NCBI RefSeq assembly: GCF_010548275.1
Contig: NZ_JAAGLT010000047.1
Location: 1 to 46,634 of the forward strand
Reading direction: 5' to 3'
DNA: 46,634 nucleotides
DNA from: Streptomyces sp. SID12488
GTDB taxonomy: Bacteria > Actinomycetota > Actinomycetes > Streptomycetales > Streptomycetaceae
Shown here: positions 32,614 through 41,756 of the stretch, one piece after another
Layout of the letters: each line of letters begins with the position of its first letter
Position numbering within the stretch: the stretch's first letter is position 1
The notes under the pieces: model-generated
Database searches by the model: none
What the model was told of the DNA's origin: nothing
Seen by the model: the letters and a program-made list of their open reading frames with translations, nothing else
Position numbers and translations under genes: made by a program

Positions 32614-33235
32614 CTACCGTCCCTTCCCGCGCGTCCTGCAGTCCGGGCAGCCTGTCCCCTTCGGCTTCGTGCGCGACAGGGCCGTCGCCTCCCATTCATG
32701 TCCCTTCACGCAACGCCAGCGACAACGGTCGTTCGAGCCCGGCCGCATCTCGGCCGGTACCGTACCCAAGCGGCTGAGGTTGGTGAGAAACTCGGCCGCA
32801 ACCTGCGGGTGCCGTTCCAGGAGTGAGCCACCGGCAGGAGGTGTACGCCGGGCCTGGCGTGTCCGTTCCCGGCCGCATCGCGGGCAGCCGCTCTTCTTGG
32901 TCCCGGTGCGGTCGCTCGGGGTGGCCTTCCACTCGCCGTGCCCTTTGGCGCAGCGCCAGCGACACGGCCGCTTGGAGCCGGGATGGAGGTCTGCGGCGGT
33001 GGCTTGTAAGTCATCGAGGACGAAGACCAGTTCGCCCGTGATCTACGGATGCAGGTCGGCGAGAGATTTTCCGGGGCAAGGCCTCCTGTTCCGCTTCTCG
33101 GCACCGCTCAGGTAGCAGGGCTGGCATCCGTTTGCCGACGGCACGGACGCGCTGGTCGATGGTCGCTGTCCACTCGTGCCCCCGGGGGCAACGCCACTGG
33201 CACAGATCCTTCTTCGAGCAGTGCCAGCACCGCAT
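32614..33235 (-). pseudogene. Zinc-ribbon repeat protein (PF14311-like), decayed
   Basis: Read on the minus strand in pieces: CQWRCPRGHEWTATIDQRVR; a frameshift; PCPGKSLADLHP with an in-frame TAG; then a continuous frame RCRWRCAKGHGEWKATPSDR, GCPRCGRERTRQARRTPPAG, LLERHPQVAAEFL, RCRWRCVKGHEWEATALSRT and GTGCPDC, ending at TAG 32616-32614. W-x-C-x-x-GH-x-W...GCPxC with LxxxHPxxAxE spacers is the 'probable zinc-ribbon' repeat found in actinobacterial accessory proteins. At least three repeats are visible. The 5' end is cut where the integrase tail begins (near 33200). Confidence 0.7.
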
Positions 33236-33518
33236 GGCCTGCGCACGCTGCGACTTCTACACCCCCCCCAAGGATTCCACGAGAGCCCAACTCCTCGCAG
33301 CCAAGGGCAACTTGCAGAAGATGGCCGTCTCAATCCCACTCACCGAAGACGAGCAAGCGGCCCTCACCGACGGCCATAGCGCACTCGACCGCCTTCTCGA
33401 CAGGCTCGCCGACACCCCCACCCCGGCCGGACCAACACCCCGACAGCTCGACGTCCCGGCTGGCGCCACCCTCCTGCCGATCCTCGACGTCCGCCAGGGC
33501 AAAGCACAGCAAGCTTGA
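33204..33518 (+). pseudogene. Site-specific integrase, C-terminal remnant
   Basis: The reading RSFFEQCQHRMACARCDFYT, then PPKDSTRAQLLAAKGNLQKM, IPLTEDEQAALTDGHSALDR and PAGATLLPILDVRQGKAQQA to TGA 33516-33518 matches the C-terminal tail of a family of large actinobacterial tyrosine integrases carried by transposon-like elements (FFEQCPHRMACAxCDFY motif, recalled). The catalytic part is gone. An ISL3 remnant begins about 17 bp after the stop. Confidence 0.65.
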
Positions 33519-33534
33519 CAATTCTGATTCCACA

Positions 33535-34930
33535 GAATGATCCTGGTGACGTTGCCCTCGACCGCTCCCGAGGTGTGCGTGGTGGTGAGGGCCGCAAGGA
33601 CCGCTGCGCGGTTGCGCCGCATGTCTGCGGCCAGTGTGCGGAGTTCTCGTTGTCCGTCCAGACGGACGTTGGCGAGCCAGACGTCGAAGGCCAGGTGTTC
33701 GTTGCGCCGTTCCCGCACCAACTGGGCCAGGCGGCGGACGCATTCGGTGGTCGTGGCCAGTGCGGGGCTGCGTTCACACAGGTCGTCGAGGCACTTGCGC
33801 TCGGTGTCCGTGAGCTGCTCGGGCCGACACATGATCCAGTCGGTGACACGGCGGACGGTCGGCTGAGGCAGAGGGGCATCCGTCGGGATCATCCCGGTGC
33901 GATAGGGCCGTAGGTGGCGGCGGGCGGTGTTGACGTCATCGCGGTAGCCCAGTTGCTGGATCTCCCGGGTCGGTGCGGCAGCGTTGGTGCAGCCCTCCAT
34001 CCAGCGATGATGCAGATAGAGCCGGTGGTCGTCGATCAGGCCGGGTCGCTGCGACGAGGAGCTCTTCGACACCGGCAGCTCGGGCGAAACGCAGAACGGT
34101 GCCGCGGCTGAGGTGGAGTTCACGGGCGATGGCGCGCAGGCTGTCGCCGCGTTGGATGCGTTCGTGGATCTGCTGGTGACGCTCACGGGTGCGGGCAACC
34201 AAAGGGACGCGGTCGTCCGTGGATATCCAACTCGGTGAAGGCGGCAGACGCAGGCGAGGAGGCGTCGTCCTGGCCGTTCCGGAGCGTGAGAGGTTCTCGC
34301 AGGTCAGCGCAATGTCGGCCGATGACGCGTTCGACTGCCTGGGCCAGGTTGTGCAGCAGCTGCCATGCGTCAGCAACCCATCGGGCCTGCGGAGCACCTG
34401 CGCAGGCCCAGTCACGGTAGGAGCCGGCACGGTTGCGACAGATGACCCGCACTTCGGGATGATCCCGCAGCCACGCCGCGAAGGTATTCGCGGCGCGGTC
34501 CGTGAGAACGTCGACGAGACGGTGGGTGATCATATCGACCAGGATCGTCGCGTACTTACGACCGCGGCGCACGGCGAACTCGTCAACACCGAGATGCGCA
34601 ACGGGGCCAGCCTGAGGAAGGAGCGGTGCGCGGATCAGGCGGAGCAGGGTGTCCTTGCCGGTGGTGATGGCCATCCGCCGGAGCAGACGGGCTCACGCAG
34701 GCCCGCCCAGGAACAGAGCGATGTCCGCGAGTTGAGTGGTGAGAGCGTTCGTGCGGCGCGCGTATCGCCGGGTCAGGGCCGGGATCTGCTCGGCGAACGT
34801 CCCGTGGGAACCGGTAGAGGGCGAGTCTGAAGTCCTGGCGCATCTTCTGCGGAGCGCGATGCAGTTCGAATCGAATGACGTCAATCTCCGCAGTTGTCCT
34901 CACTCTGGAGCGGTAACGGCGAAAGAGTGC
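33535..34930 (-). mobile_element. ISL3-family transposase relic
   Basis: Minus-strand pieces in order: FAEQIPALTRRYARRTNALT and LADIALFLGGPA, a TGA at 34693-34695, then in the same frame AITTGKDTLLRLIRAP and VAHLGVDEFAVRRGRKYATI with the DDE-core VGVDxF-like Asp; TFAAWLRDHPEVRVICRNRA follows. A frameshift leads to RIQRGDSLRAIARELHLSRG (internal HTH), and another to LHHRWMEGCTNAAAPTREIQ, VRRVTDWIMCRPEQLTDTER and SGAVEGNVTRI. This order is that of ISL3 transposases. One nonsense and at least two frameshift mutations make it inactive. The terminal inverted repeats were not identified. Confidence 0.85.
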
Positions 34931-35132
34931 ACTACTGCAATATCAACACGCTAGGCTTGAAGGATCACCTTGGTCAGCGTGGCGTGAATGGTGAGGTTCC
35001 ATCGCAGCGCTGAGGTGTTGGCGGGCCAGGGCTCCCACTGTCCCGGTCTGCGCACGGCGAATCCGTAGGCACGACACCTCCATCGCGCTAGAATTGATAC
35101 TCTGGAGATTCGTCTGGACACAGAGGGTGGCT

Positions 35133-35429
35133 ATGGTGAGTGGTGTATGGAGTCCCGACCCGCAAGCCTCGTTAACCCGTCGGCTCGGCATCGCGCCGAC
35201 GGATCCCGGCAGCGGTCGTGAGCCAGGGGAGACGGGCAGCGGTGGCGAGGGTGGCTGCCCGGACGTCTGGGAGCTGGACAACGGGGATGTCGTCGTGATC
35301 GGGCGCGACCTGACCGAGAACTACGCCGGGATGCTACCCAGTGGGGTCACTGTTGGTGCAGGCGAGCGGCTCGTGGTGATCCCCCGAGGAATGGCAAGGG
35401 CTGTACGGATGGACGTCCCGGATGCTTAA
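35133..35429 (+). CDS. First gene of the NLR operon, small protein (98 aa)
   Basis: ATG 35133 (MVSGVWSPDPQASLTRRLGI) was chosen over the TTG at 35094; a TAGAAT -10-like element at 35089-35094 fits as its promoter. The first 45 residues are low complexity (Gly/Ser/Pro). The rest is a beta-rich domain (CPDVWELDNGDVVVIGRDLT, then AGERLVVIPRGMARAVRM). Small proteins of this type often precede DUF6879 genes in streptomycetes. Its stop overlaps the next gene by 8 bp. Confidence 0.7.
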   Translation: MVSGVWSPDPQASLTRRLGIAPTDPGSGREPGETGSGGEGGCPDVWELDNGDVVVIGRDLTENYAGMLPSGVTVGAGERLVVIPRGMARAVRMDVPDA

Positions 35430-36030
35430 CGAGTTGGCCGGCGCGCCGGGTGAACGATTGCTCGGCGACGCCTATTGGTCAGACTTCGAAGAACGCTTCT
35501 GGCGAACTAGTGAGCTGGGGTTCTGGAAGCTGGAACGCCTCCAGGAATTCCAGGAGCCCACGGACGACAGTTGGGTTGCTTCCTCAAAGGGCAACTGGCC
35601 GGAGGCCTTGGCGATGCTCGAGGGGCGCCGTGAGGCGCTCACCCAGCACTACGCCAAGCTTCGGGCCCACGGCTTCGAGACCTGGCGGATCCGAGTGGTG
35701 GAGCAGCCGCTCACCGACTACATGCAATGGGAGTTGCGCCTGCTGCTCATGCGGGACGAACTCGGTGGCCACACCAGGGTGATCGACGCTGGGCGACTCC
35801 GCTCGTACGAAGAAGATGGCGTACTGCCCGAGTTGATCACGCTTGGCGAAGACGTGGTGTATCGGTTGCTCTACGACGACAACGGCCTCCAACAGGGTGG
35901 CGTCCGCTACACAGACCGCGATCTGGTCGTTCGCTGCCAGGAGTTCGTGCAAGGGCTCTACAGCGAGGGCGAGGACATCAGGAAGTACCTTGCGCGCGAA
36001 GGGATGCTGCCAGCGCGAGAACAGCACTGA
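35422..36030 (+). CDS. DUF6879-like protein of the NLR operon (202 aa)
   Basis: ATG 35422 (MLNELAGAPGERLLGDAYWS). The core AYWSDFEERFWRTSELGFWK, ERLQEFQEPTDDSWVASSKG, then WRIRVVEQPLTDYMQWELRL, YEEDGVLPELITLGEDVVYR and VRCQEFVQGLYSEGEDIRKY matches DUF6879 (streptomycete alpha/beta proteins with F-x-x-x-F-x-x-S and YxxWEL signatures). Biochemical function of the family is unknown. Overlap with both neighbours (8 bp and 1 bp) shows it is translated as part of the NLR operon. Confidence 0.78.
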   Translation: MLNELAGAPGERLLGDAYWSDFEERFWRTSELGFWKLERLQEFQEPTDDSWVASSKGNWPEALAMLEGRREALTQHYAKLRAHGFETWRIRVVEQPLTDYMQWELRLLLMRDELGGHTRVIDAGRLRSYEEDGVLPELITLGEDVVYRLLYDDNGLQQGGVRYTDRDLVVRCQEFVQGLYSEGEDIRKYLAREGMLPAREQH

Positions 36031-38429
36031 TGGCACGCCCGTCTGACGATCCTCGTAACTTCGAGTCCCATTCCGACCTGTCCGGCTCCGCACGCGATGT
36101 GGTGCAGGCCGGGAACGTGCAGGGCGGAGTCCATTTCCACCGTGAGACGGACCCGAATCGCGCCAGCCCCCCTCGTCAACTCCCGGGAGATGTAGGGGCG
36201 TTCGTCAATCGTCGCAATGAGATCCGGGCCCTCGATGCGGTCCTGGGGCGAGAGCGGGGCGGTACTTCGGGGGCCGCCGGGATCTATGTCATTACAGGGA
36301 CCGCCGGTGTGGGCAAGACCTCGCTGGCCCTTCACTGGGCGCACGGGGTACGAGACCAGTACCCCGGCGGTCAGCTCTACGTGAACCTGCGCGGCTATGA
36401 CCCAGGCGAACCGGTCACCGCCGAGCAGGCCCTCGACCACTTCCTGCGGGCCCTGGGCGTCGCCCCGTCGTCGACACCGGCACGTCTGGAGGATCGCTCC
36501 GCACTGTTCCGGTCGATATTGGCCGATCAGCGTGCGCTCGTGGTCCTGGACAACGCGGCGACTGTCAGCCAGGTCCGGCCGTTGCTGCCTGGGAACCCGG
36601 ACTGCCTGGTGCTGGTGACTAGCCGGCACCGCTTCTCCGGCCTGGTCGCCAGGGATGGCGCGCACCGGCTCAGGCTGGACGTGTTTTCAGAACAGGACGC
36701 GGTGCGGCTTCTGCACACCGTCACGGCGGGATACCGGGTCCTAACCGACACCGACACAGACCTGTCCGAGCTGGCCCGCTTGTGCGCCCGGCTGCCACTC
36801 GCCCTGCGGATCGCCGCAGAGCGGGCCTCGAGCAGACCGCTGATGCCCCTGGACGAGCTGATCGCAGACCTGCGTGACGAGTCAGCGCTATGGGGCGCGC
36901 TGACGGCTGAGGAGGACGACGAGTCCGACGCCGTGCGAACCGTTTTCGCTTGGTCCTACCGAGCTCTCTCAGAAGCGGCTGCGCGATTGTTTCGGCTGTT
37001 GGGCCTGCATCCCGGCCCCGAATTCGGCGTATCCGCTGCAGCCGCGCTCGCCGACGCTAGTGTCTCAGTGACCCGTCAACTGCTTGACGCCCTCACGGGG
37101 GCGCACGTCCTCGAACAGGCCGCGTACGGGCGATTCCAGTTTCACGACCTCCTGCGGATCTACGCCGCCCAACAGGCCGCGCAGTATGAGGACGAGGAGG
37201 CCAGGGACAGCGCCCTGGCGCGGATACTGAATCACTACCTCTTCTCCTTGGCCCGTGCGATTTCGCGCATCGCCCCGATGGACAGGCCCGTCCCTCTCCC
37301 CGAGCCGTACCCCGATGTAGTCGGGGAAGAGTTCACGGACCGTGCCACAGCATTGCAGTGGTTCGAGCTGGAACAGGCCAACCTTGTGTCCGCTGTCCGC
37401 ACAGCCGCAGCCAACGGCCAGCACGCGGTGGCGTGGCGGATCGCCGCCCTGATGCGTGGCGTATACGTGAGCCGCAACCCGTTCCAGGAATGGATCTCCG
37501 TGTCCGAGACCGGTCTCGCTTCGGCCACCGCCATCGGTGACCAGCGGGGCCAAGCGGAGATGCATGACAGCTTGGGCAAGGCGTACTTGCAGTCGCAGCG
37601 ACTAGACGAGGCCGAGTCACACCACCGCGAGGCGCTGCGGCTACGCCGAGAGATCGGCGACCGCTATGGCGAGGGCATCGCCGTCAACGCCCTCGGCCTG
37701 CTCGACTGGCGGCGCCGCAGGCTTGCGGACGCCGAGGCATGCTTCCAGAAGGGACGGGAGATTTTTCACGGCTTGGCGGACCTGCGCTGGGAAGCCCTAC
37801 TCCTGTCGAACCTGGGAATGACCCGGTTCGACGCGCTGCGGCTCGATGCGGCAGCGACGGATCTCACCGAGGCGGTCAGGCTTTGCCGGGAGGCGGGTGA
37901 CCGGGCCTACGAGGGGAACGCCCTGTTCTACTTGGCGATGACGCAGCGAGAGCGGGGCGAGCTCGAAGCCGCCCTGTCCAGGGTCCGACAAGCCCTCGAC
38001 ATCAGCCGGACGGACCGGCTTACCGCTTGGGGAGCCTTCTGGCTTCTGGAACTCGCGAGGATCCAACGCGCCCTCGGTCAGCCAGGCGAGGCCCTGGTGT
38101 CCTGTCAGGAAGCAGCCGTGGCCCAGCGGCAAATCGGCGATCGCAACCGTGAGGCTGCGGCGCTCGACTCTGCGGGTGAGGCCTACCGAGACCTCGGCCG
38201 TTTCACGGAGGCGACCAAATTCCATCGCATGGCCGTCTCCTTGTACCGTGAGACTCGAGACCGGTGGGCTCTTGCGAATGCGCTGGCCAACCTGGCGCTG
38301 GCGCTATCCGATGTGGGTGATACGGAGGGTGCCGCAGGCTGTGCCGCGGAGGCTGCGGCGGTCTTGAGTGGCTTCGCTGACGCGCGCGCGACGGCTCAGT
38401 ACGAACGGATTGCGGGGCTGTTACCGTGA
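36030..38429 (+). CDS. NB-ARC/TPR NLR-like sensor with N-terminal amyloid-like motif (799 aa)
   Basis: ATG 36030 shares one base with the upstream stop. Residues 18-38 hold a Ser/Gly-rich motif with VVQAGNVQGGVHFH, the pattern of bacterial amyloid signalling sequences found at the N-termini of streptomycete NLRs. The NB-ARC domain has Walker A GTAGVGKT (90-97), Walker B RALVVLDNA, the sensor LVLVTSRH and LCARLPLALRIAAERA, followed by a winged helix (ARLFRLLGLHPGPEFGV). The C-terminal half is TPR repeats (AESHHREALRLRREIGDRYG and similar). It lacks the DNA-binding domain of AfsR/SARP regulators. Known for the class: ligand binding triggers oligomerisation and templating of a partner effector with a matching motif; here the protein at 39456 is the candidate. 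Confidence 0.85.
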   Translation: MARPSDDPRNFESHSDLSGSARDVVQAGNVQGGVHFHRETDPNRASPPRQLPGDVGAFVNRRNEIRALDAVLGRERGGTSGAAGIYVITGTAGVGKTSLALHWAHGVRDQYPGGQLYVNLRGYDPGEPVTAEQALDHFLRALGVAPSSTPARLEDRSALFRSILADQRALVVLDNAATVSQVRPLLPGNPDCLVLVTSRHRFSGLVARDGAHRLRLDVFSEQDAVRLLHTVTAGYRVLTDTDTDLSELARLCARLPLALRIAAERASSRPLMPLDELIADLRDESALWGALTAEEDDESDAVRTVFAWSYRALSEAAARLFRLLGLHPGPEFGVSAAAALADASVSVTRQLLDALTGAHVLEQAAYGRFQFHDLLRIYAAQQAAQYEDEEARDSALARILNHYLFSLARAISRIAPMDRPVPLPEPYPDVVGEEFTDRATALQWFELEQANLVSAVRTAAANGQHAVAWRIAALMRGVYVSRNPFQEWISVSETGLASATAIGDQRGQAEMHDSLGKAYLQSQRLDEAESHHREALRLRREIGDRYGEGIAVNALGLLDWRRRRLADAEACFQKGREIFHGLADLRWEALLLSNLGMTRFDALRLDAAATDLTEAVRLCREAGDRAYEGNALFYLAMTQRERGELEAALSRVRQALDISRTDRLTAWGAFWLLELARIQRALGQPGEALVSCQEAAVAQRQIGDRNREAAALDSAGEAYRDLGRFTEATKFHRMAVSLYRETRDRWALANALANLALALSDVGDTEGAAGCAAEAAAVLSGFADARATAQYERIAGLLP

Positions 38430-39415
38430 ACGAGCGCCTCGCGGCCAGCCTCGGAGCCGATCCAATCGCTCTTCTGACGGAACGTCACAACCGGAGGATG
38501 GCCCAGATCGACCCCCGAGTAGCCCCTGCGCCCCCGCTAGCGGATGACCAAGAGCTTGCAGTCTCCAGCAGGAGCGGGGCAGTCGCAGCCGGTCGGATTC
38601 AAGAGTACAGATTCGGTACGGACACGTATGAAGCCCTATGGGGCGCGCTGCACCGTCAGGTACTGCAGGTACGCGTCTTCGGGGCGGACCCCACAACGGC
38701 CTTCGATGAGGTGTTGGCCGGACTGCTCGGCCGGCTCGGGGCCGATATTTACGCCAGTACCGGTGCTGGGCCGGATGCCGAGTTGAACGCCGACCGGTCC
38801 GTGGTGCTCACCTGGCCCAGCCTGGACACAGCTTGTGCAGCTCCGCTCGTCCGGCACGGCTTCGCCCCGCTGACCTCACTGGTCATCAAGCAGTTGGAAC
38901 AGCGGCCGGATCCGCAGGGCGGAACGACCGTACGTCCCGCCCTGCCGAGCGACCTGGAACGACTCACCGAGCAGGCGGAGCGGCTGCACCTGTTCGAGAA
39001 CCAGCTAGGGGTACTGCCCTGGCGGCCCGCCCTCCGGGCCCTGCTGGCGGAGGAGCTGGCTGGCGCCCTGGCCAGCGAGCCCTCCTTTGTGCTGACCTCA
39101 TTGATCGATGGCATACCGGTCGGATTCCTGCACGGGCAGTTCCCACACGGCGCGTGGATCGAACAGCAGGTCACCGCGGGCCCCACGGGGTACCTGTCCC
39201 GGCTCTTCGTCGAACCGAAGGCGAGGCGGAAATTGGTAGGGCAGGCGCTGATTGCCGCCGCACACGAGACGCTCCGGGCGCGTGGTGCGCAGGCCGTGCT
39301 GCTCCACCACAGCCTGCACAACCCACTTGCCGCACCCCTGTGGGCGCGAGTGGGCTACCGGCCCGTGATGACCGCTTGGACGAGGAAACCACCCAAGACA
39401 CGGGACTGGGGCTAG
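38426..39415 (+). CDS. GNAT-family N-acetyltransferase (329 aa)
   Basis: GTG 38426 overlaps the NLR stop (GTGA). The C-terminal half is a GNAT domain: TTVRPALPSDLERLTEQAER (beta1-alpha1), TSLIDGIPVGFLHGQFP (beta2-3), GYLSRLFVEPKARRKLVGQA with the acetyl-CoA binding R/K-x-x-V-G-x-A loop, and HHSLHNPLAAPLWARVGYRP at the end. The N-terminal 160 residues are a less clear alpha/beta domain, perhaps a degenerate second GNAT fold. Substrate unknown. An acetyltransferase between an amyloid-motif NLR and its small partner is unusual; it may modify a signalling component or a toxin target. Confidence 0.78.
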   Translation: MNERLAASLGADPIALLTERHNRRMAQIDPRVAPAPPLADDQELAVSSRSGAVAAGRIQEYRFGTDTYEALWGALHRQVLQVRVFGADPTTAFDEVLAGLLGRLGADIYASTGAGPDAELNADRSVVLTWPSLDTACAAPLVRHGFAPLTSLVIKQLEQRPDPQGGTTVRPALPSDLERLTEQAERLHLFENQLGVLPWRPALRALLAEELAGALASEPSFVLTSLIDGIPVGFLHGQFPHGAWIEQQVTAGPTGYLSRLFVEPKARRKLVGQALIAAAHETLRARGAQAVLLHHSLHNPLAAPLWARVGYRPVMTAWTRKPPKTRDWG

Positions 39416-39455
39416 AACAGAAGTAGGCGTAGGCATACGGGACGGGGTGGGCGTG

Positions 39456-39920
39456 ATGGAAGCGGAACTGGTAGGGCTGGCCTCATCGGGGGCGACGGCG
39501 CTAGTGGGGCTGATGGTGTCGGACGCTTGGACCACGGTGCGGGGCCGGATGTCCCGGTTCCTAAGCCGCAGTGCCGAGGACGACGATGAGAGTGAGACGG
39601 TACTTGGTGAACTTGAGGCTTCCCGAGCTGAGTTGGCTACGGCTCGGGCAGACGGGGATGATGGGCTGGCGGGTGACGTAGAGACGCAATGGCGGATCCG
39701 GTTAAGGCGCCTGCTGGCCGAGGACTCAGGCGCGGCAGCCGAACTGCGCGCTTTGCTCGACGAGGTGGCTCCACCCCGAGATAAGGGCCGATCCGAGGTG
39801 GTGCACAACGAGGTCTCGGGTGGGCGACAGAACGTTGTGGTCCAGGGGCGCGACTTCTCGCGGCTGACTTTCGGAGGCCAGGACGGACCGTCGACAGAGC
39901 CGGGCCCGGGTGAGCGATGA
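39456..39920 (+). CDS. Bell-like small protein with a possible C-terminal amyloid-like motif (154 aa)
   Basis: ATG 39456 (MEAELVGLASSGATALVGLM) was chosen; GTG at 39447 or 39453 would add three or one residue. The N-terminal VGLASSGATALVGLMVSDAW with a Gly/Ala-rich hydrophobic helix is typical of Bell-type domains, bacterial counterparts of fungal HeLo/HELL membrane-toxin domains. A charged helical middle follows (about 30-110). The C-terminus NEVSGGRQNVVVQGRDFSRL, then TFGG, resembles the NLR motif (VVQ-x-G...GG). Known for the class: such proteins are membrane-killing effectors triggered by NLR amyloid seeds. That this pair works so is inferred. Confidence 0.68.
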   Translation: MEAELVGLASSGATALVGLMVSDAWTTVRGRMSRFLSRSAEDDDESETVLGELEASRAELATARADGDDGLAGDVETQWRIRLRRLLAEDSGAAAELRALLDEVAPPRDKGRSEVVHNEVSGGRQNVVVQGRDFSRLTFGGQDGPSTEPGPGER

Positions 39921-40027
39921 GCGGGCCCTTCGACAGCGACAACAGTCCCTCTGAGGACGAGGAACGTTCGATACCCGTGGGGCTTCCGATGACCACAAGC
40001 ATTCTGCCGACGGTACCGGTGTACTGA
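39917..40027 (+). pseudogene. Last gene of the NLR operon, truncated by IS701 remnant
   Basis: ATG 39917 overlaps the stop of the Bell-like gene (ATGA). The start MSGPFDSDNSPSEDEERSIP, then VGLPMTTS appears genuine (acidic, disordered). From about 39988 the sequence is IS701 DNA, and the frame ends at TGA 40025-40027 after 36 residues. In module B the small protein is likewise followed by an overlapping (GTGA) larger membrane-protein gene, so the lost gene may have encoded a similar partner. Confidence 0.55.
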
Positions 40028-40420
40028 CGCTGGGCGCCGACCATGCCGGTGCCCTTTCACGTCGCCGGTCTCGTCGACCACCCAGCACAGCCTGGTCGTG
40101 TGCAGATGCTCCACCACGTAACCGCGCACGTCGTCACGGACGGTGTCGGCATCCCACTTGACCCGCCCCAGCAGGTGCTGCATGCCGTCCAGAATGGTTT
40201 CCCCGGCCCACTCGGCGATGGTCCAGCAATTCCTGCGCGGCAAATCCGACAGCAGCCCAAGCATCAAGCGCCGACCTGGCGTCGGGGTTCGACCTGCTTG
40301 AACCGGCCCGATAGTCCCTCGAACACCTCTTGCCATCGAGCAGGATCACGCTGTGACCTGCGGCCACCACGTGATCTTCAGTCTTCACACACCGATGATC
40401 AACGGTGGCCGCAGCCATCC
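39985..40420 (-). mobile_element. IS701-family transposase, N-terminal relic
   Basis: Minus-strand pieces: RWQEVFEGLSGRFKQVEPRR, a frameshift, RRLMLGLLSDLPRRNCWTIA, GETILDGMQHLLGRVKWDAD, TVRDDVRGYVVEHLHTTRLC and WVVDETGDVK with the first catalytic Asp (DETG). A one-base insertion then shifts into GMVGAQRQYTGTVGR. IS701 transposases have exactly this order. About two thirds of the gene is missing. The upstream part of the element may extend to about 40600; 40421-40693 otherwise shows nothing. Confidence 0.8.
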
Positions 40421-40693
40421 CGCAGCCGGTTCACCGGCAAGATCGCGGTCTACAGTTCGAGAGCCAGATCGCGCTGATACCAAATACCCGGCTTACCACC
40501 GATGTCGGCCGGGGCTGCCGGGCCGACCAAGACGAACCCGGCCTTGGCCCTGTTCTCGTATAACTACCGCCAGGTGACTTGTAGCGCTGAGCAACTACCT
40601 GGGGCTGTGGTCGCGCTGCTGGAGGGCGGCGAAGTCGGCGCGGGCTGTCTCGACGGCCTCGGGGTGCGCCTGGGTCTTCTCGTGTTCGGCGAG

Positions 40694-40833
40694 CGCTCGC
40701 GACACTGGGGCCCGGCGACTACCGCCTGCGCGTCCACGCCCGGGGCCGGGACACCGTAGTTGACCTCGCTCCCGACGAGGTGACCGAGTGGTACCTCATC
40801 CAGGCGCGACCGGCACCAGCTCAACCAGAGTGA
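40694..40833 (+). pseudogene. C-terminal scrap of an unknown gene
   Basis: The plus-strand reading LATLGPGDYRLRVHARGRDT, then VVDLAPDEVTEWYLIQARPA and PAQPE ends at TGA 40831-40833. It has the character of a genuine protein tail (beta-rich, ending in a Pro/Ala tail), but no start or upstream domain survives. Confidence 0.4.
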
Positions 40834-41024
40834 CGCCTACGGCGCATCAATACGCACACTGAAACGCTGGCCGAACTGCCAGCCCGCCACCAGCGGGCGG
40901 GCAGACGCGTTCCATACGTGACTGCATCCCTGGGGACGTCGAAGAGCGGTCCTCCGGATCTCGGCCTGAGTGAGCATCCCGAATGACCGGAAGCTGCGTC
41001 CGGGGGAGGTCGACCGGGCCCTGA

Positions 41025-41310
41025 CCTGGACCTGGACGCGCAGCGAAAAATCTACGGCGTCGGGAACTTCCTCCAGCTCTGAGCTGTCCTGGCCGACCTC
41101 GACATCATCGACGAACGGTTCGTCAACGCGTTGCCGGGCCGCCGGTACCTCGAGATCTGGGCCGCGCTGAAGTCGTTCGTCAGCAAGGAATGAGAACAGC
41201 TGGGCGTGCCCGACAGCGCCGTCCTGAGCGTCCTGGAAGACTCCGTGAAGCGTCTTGAGGCCTCCCCGGCCGAGCGGCCTCAGCTCCTGGCTGGCCAGCT
41301 CCGGCACTGA
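41025..41310 (+). pseudogene. Decayed gene with in-frame stop codons
   Basis: One frame reads DLDAQRKIYGVGNFLQL, TGA, AVLADLDIIDERFVNALPGR, RYLEIWAALKSFVSKE, TGA, EQLGVPDSAVLSVLEDSVKR and LEASPAERPQLLAGQLRH before a final TGA. The pieces make one helical protein interrupted by two stops. Family not recognised. Confidence 0.4.
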
Positions 41311-41339
41311 CGCCACCCATAGCCCCCGCCGCTGTTCCT

Positions 41340-41530
41340 CCCACACCCAGCGGTGGCCAACTGGGCAGGCGAGAGCCCCGGCCGCCCGTCGCGCAGTTAC
41401 CAGTCGGCGAAGTCCTGGTCGTCCCACAGTCCGTCAAGCCGGTCTCTCACCCACATCGCTGTCGTGCCGTTCGGGTTGCTCACCCGTGCGATCTGCACGG
41501 TCAGGGCCGGAATGTGCTCACCAGAACGGA
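41340..41530 (-). mobile_element. IS1182-family transposase, N-terminal relic
   Basis: The minus-strand reading IPALTVQIARVSNPNGTTAM, then WVRDRLDGLWDDQDFADW, a TAA, and LRDGRPGLSPAQLAT corresponds to the conserved start of streptomycete IS1182 transposases (TARV-x-R-A-S/F-P-x-G-x-x-x-M followed by DxLGxLxxDxDFxxWY). Everything after about 70 residues is missing. Confidence 0.65.
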
Positions 41531-41756
41531 GACAGGGAGACAACGGACACCTCGGCAACCGCATCGGCCTGCGGAACAGCCCGAGCATGCCCGCTGATCG
41601 CGCTGCGGCACCGGAAAACTCCAAGATCACCCAGTCCGGGGCAGATGCGGCCGGTGGGTGATGCGTACACGCTCTCACCGGATAGCCTCAAGGCTGCGTG
41701 GCCCGCCGACGCTCCAGTCGAGCGACTCCCGTAGCCCGAGGAGGCCCCCCGCCACC

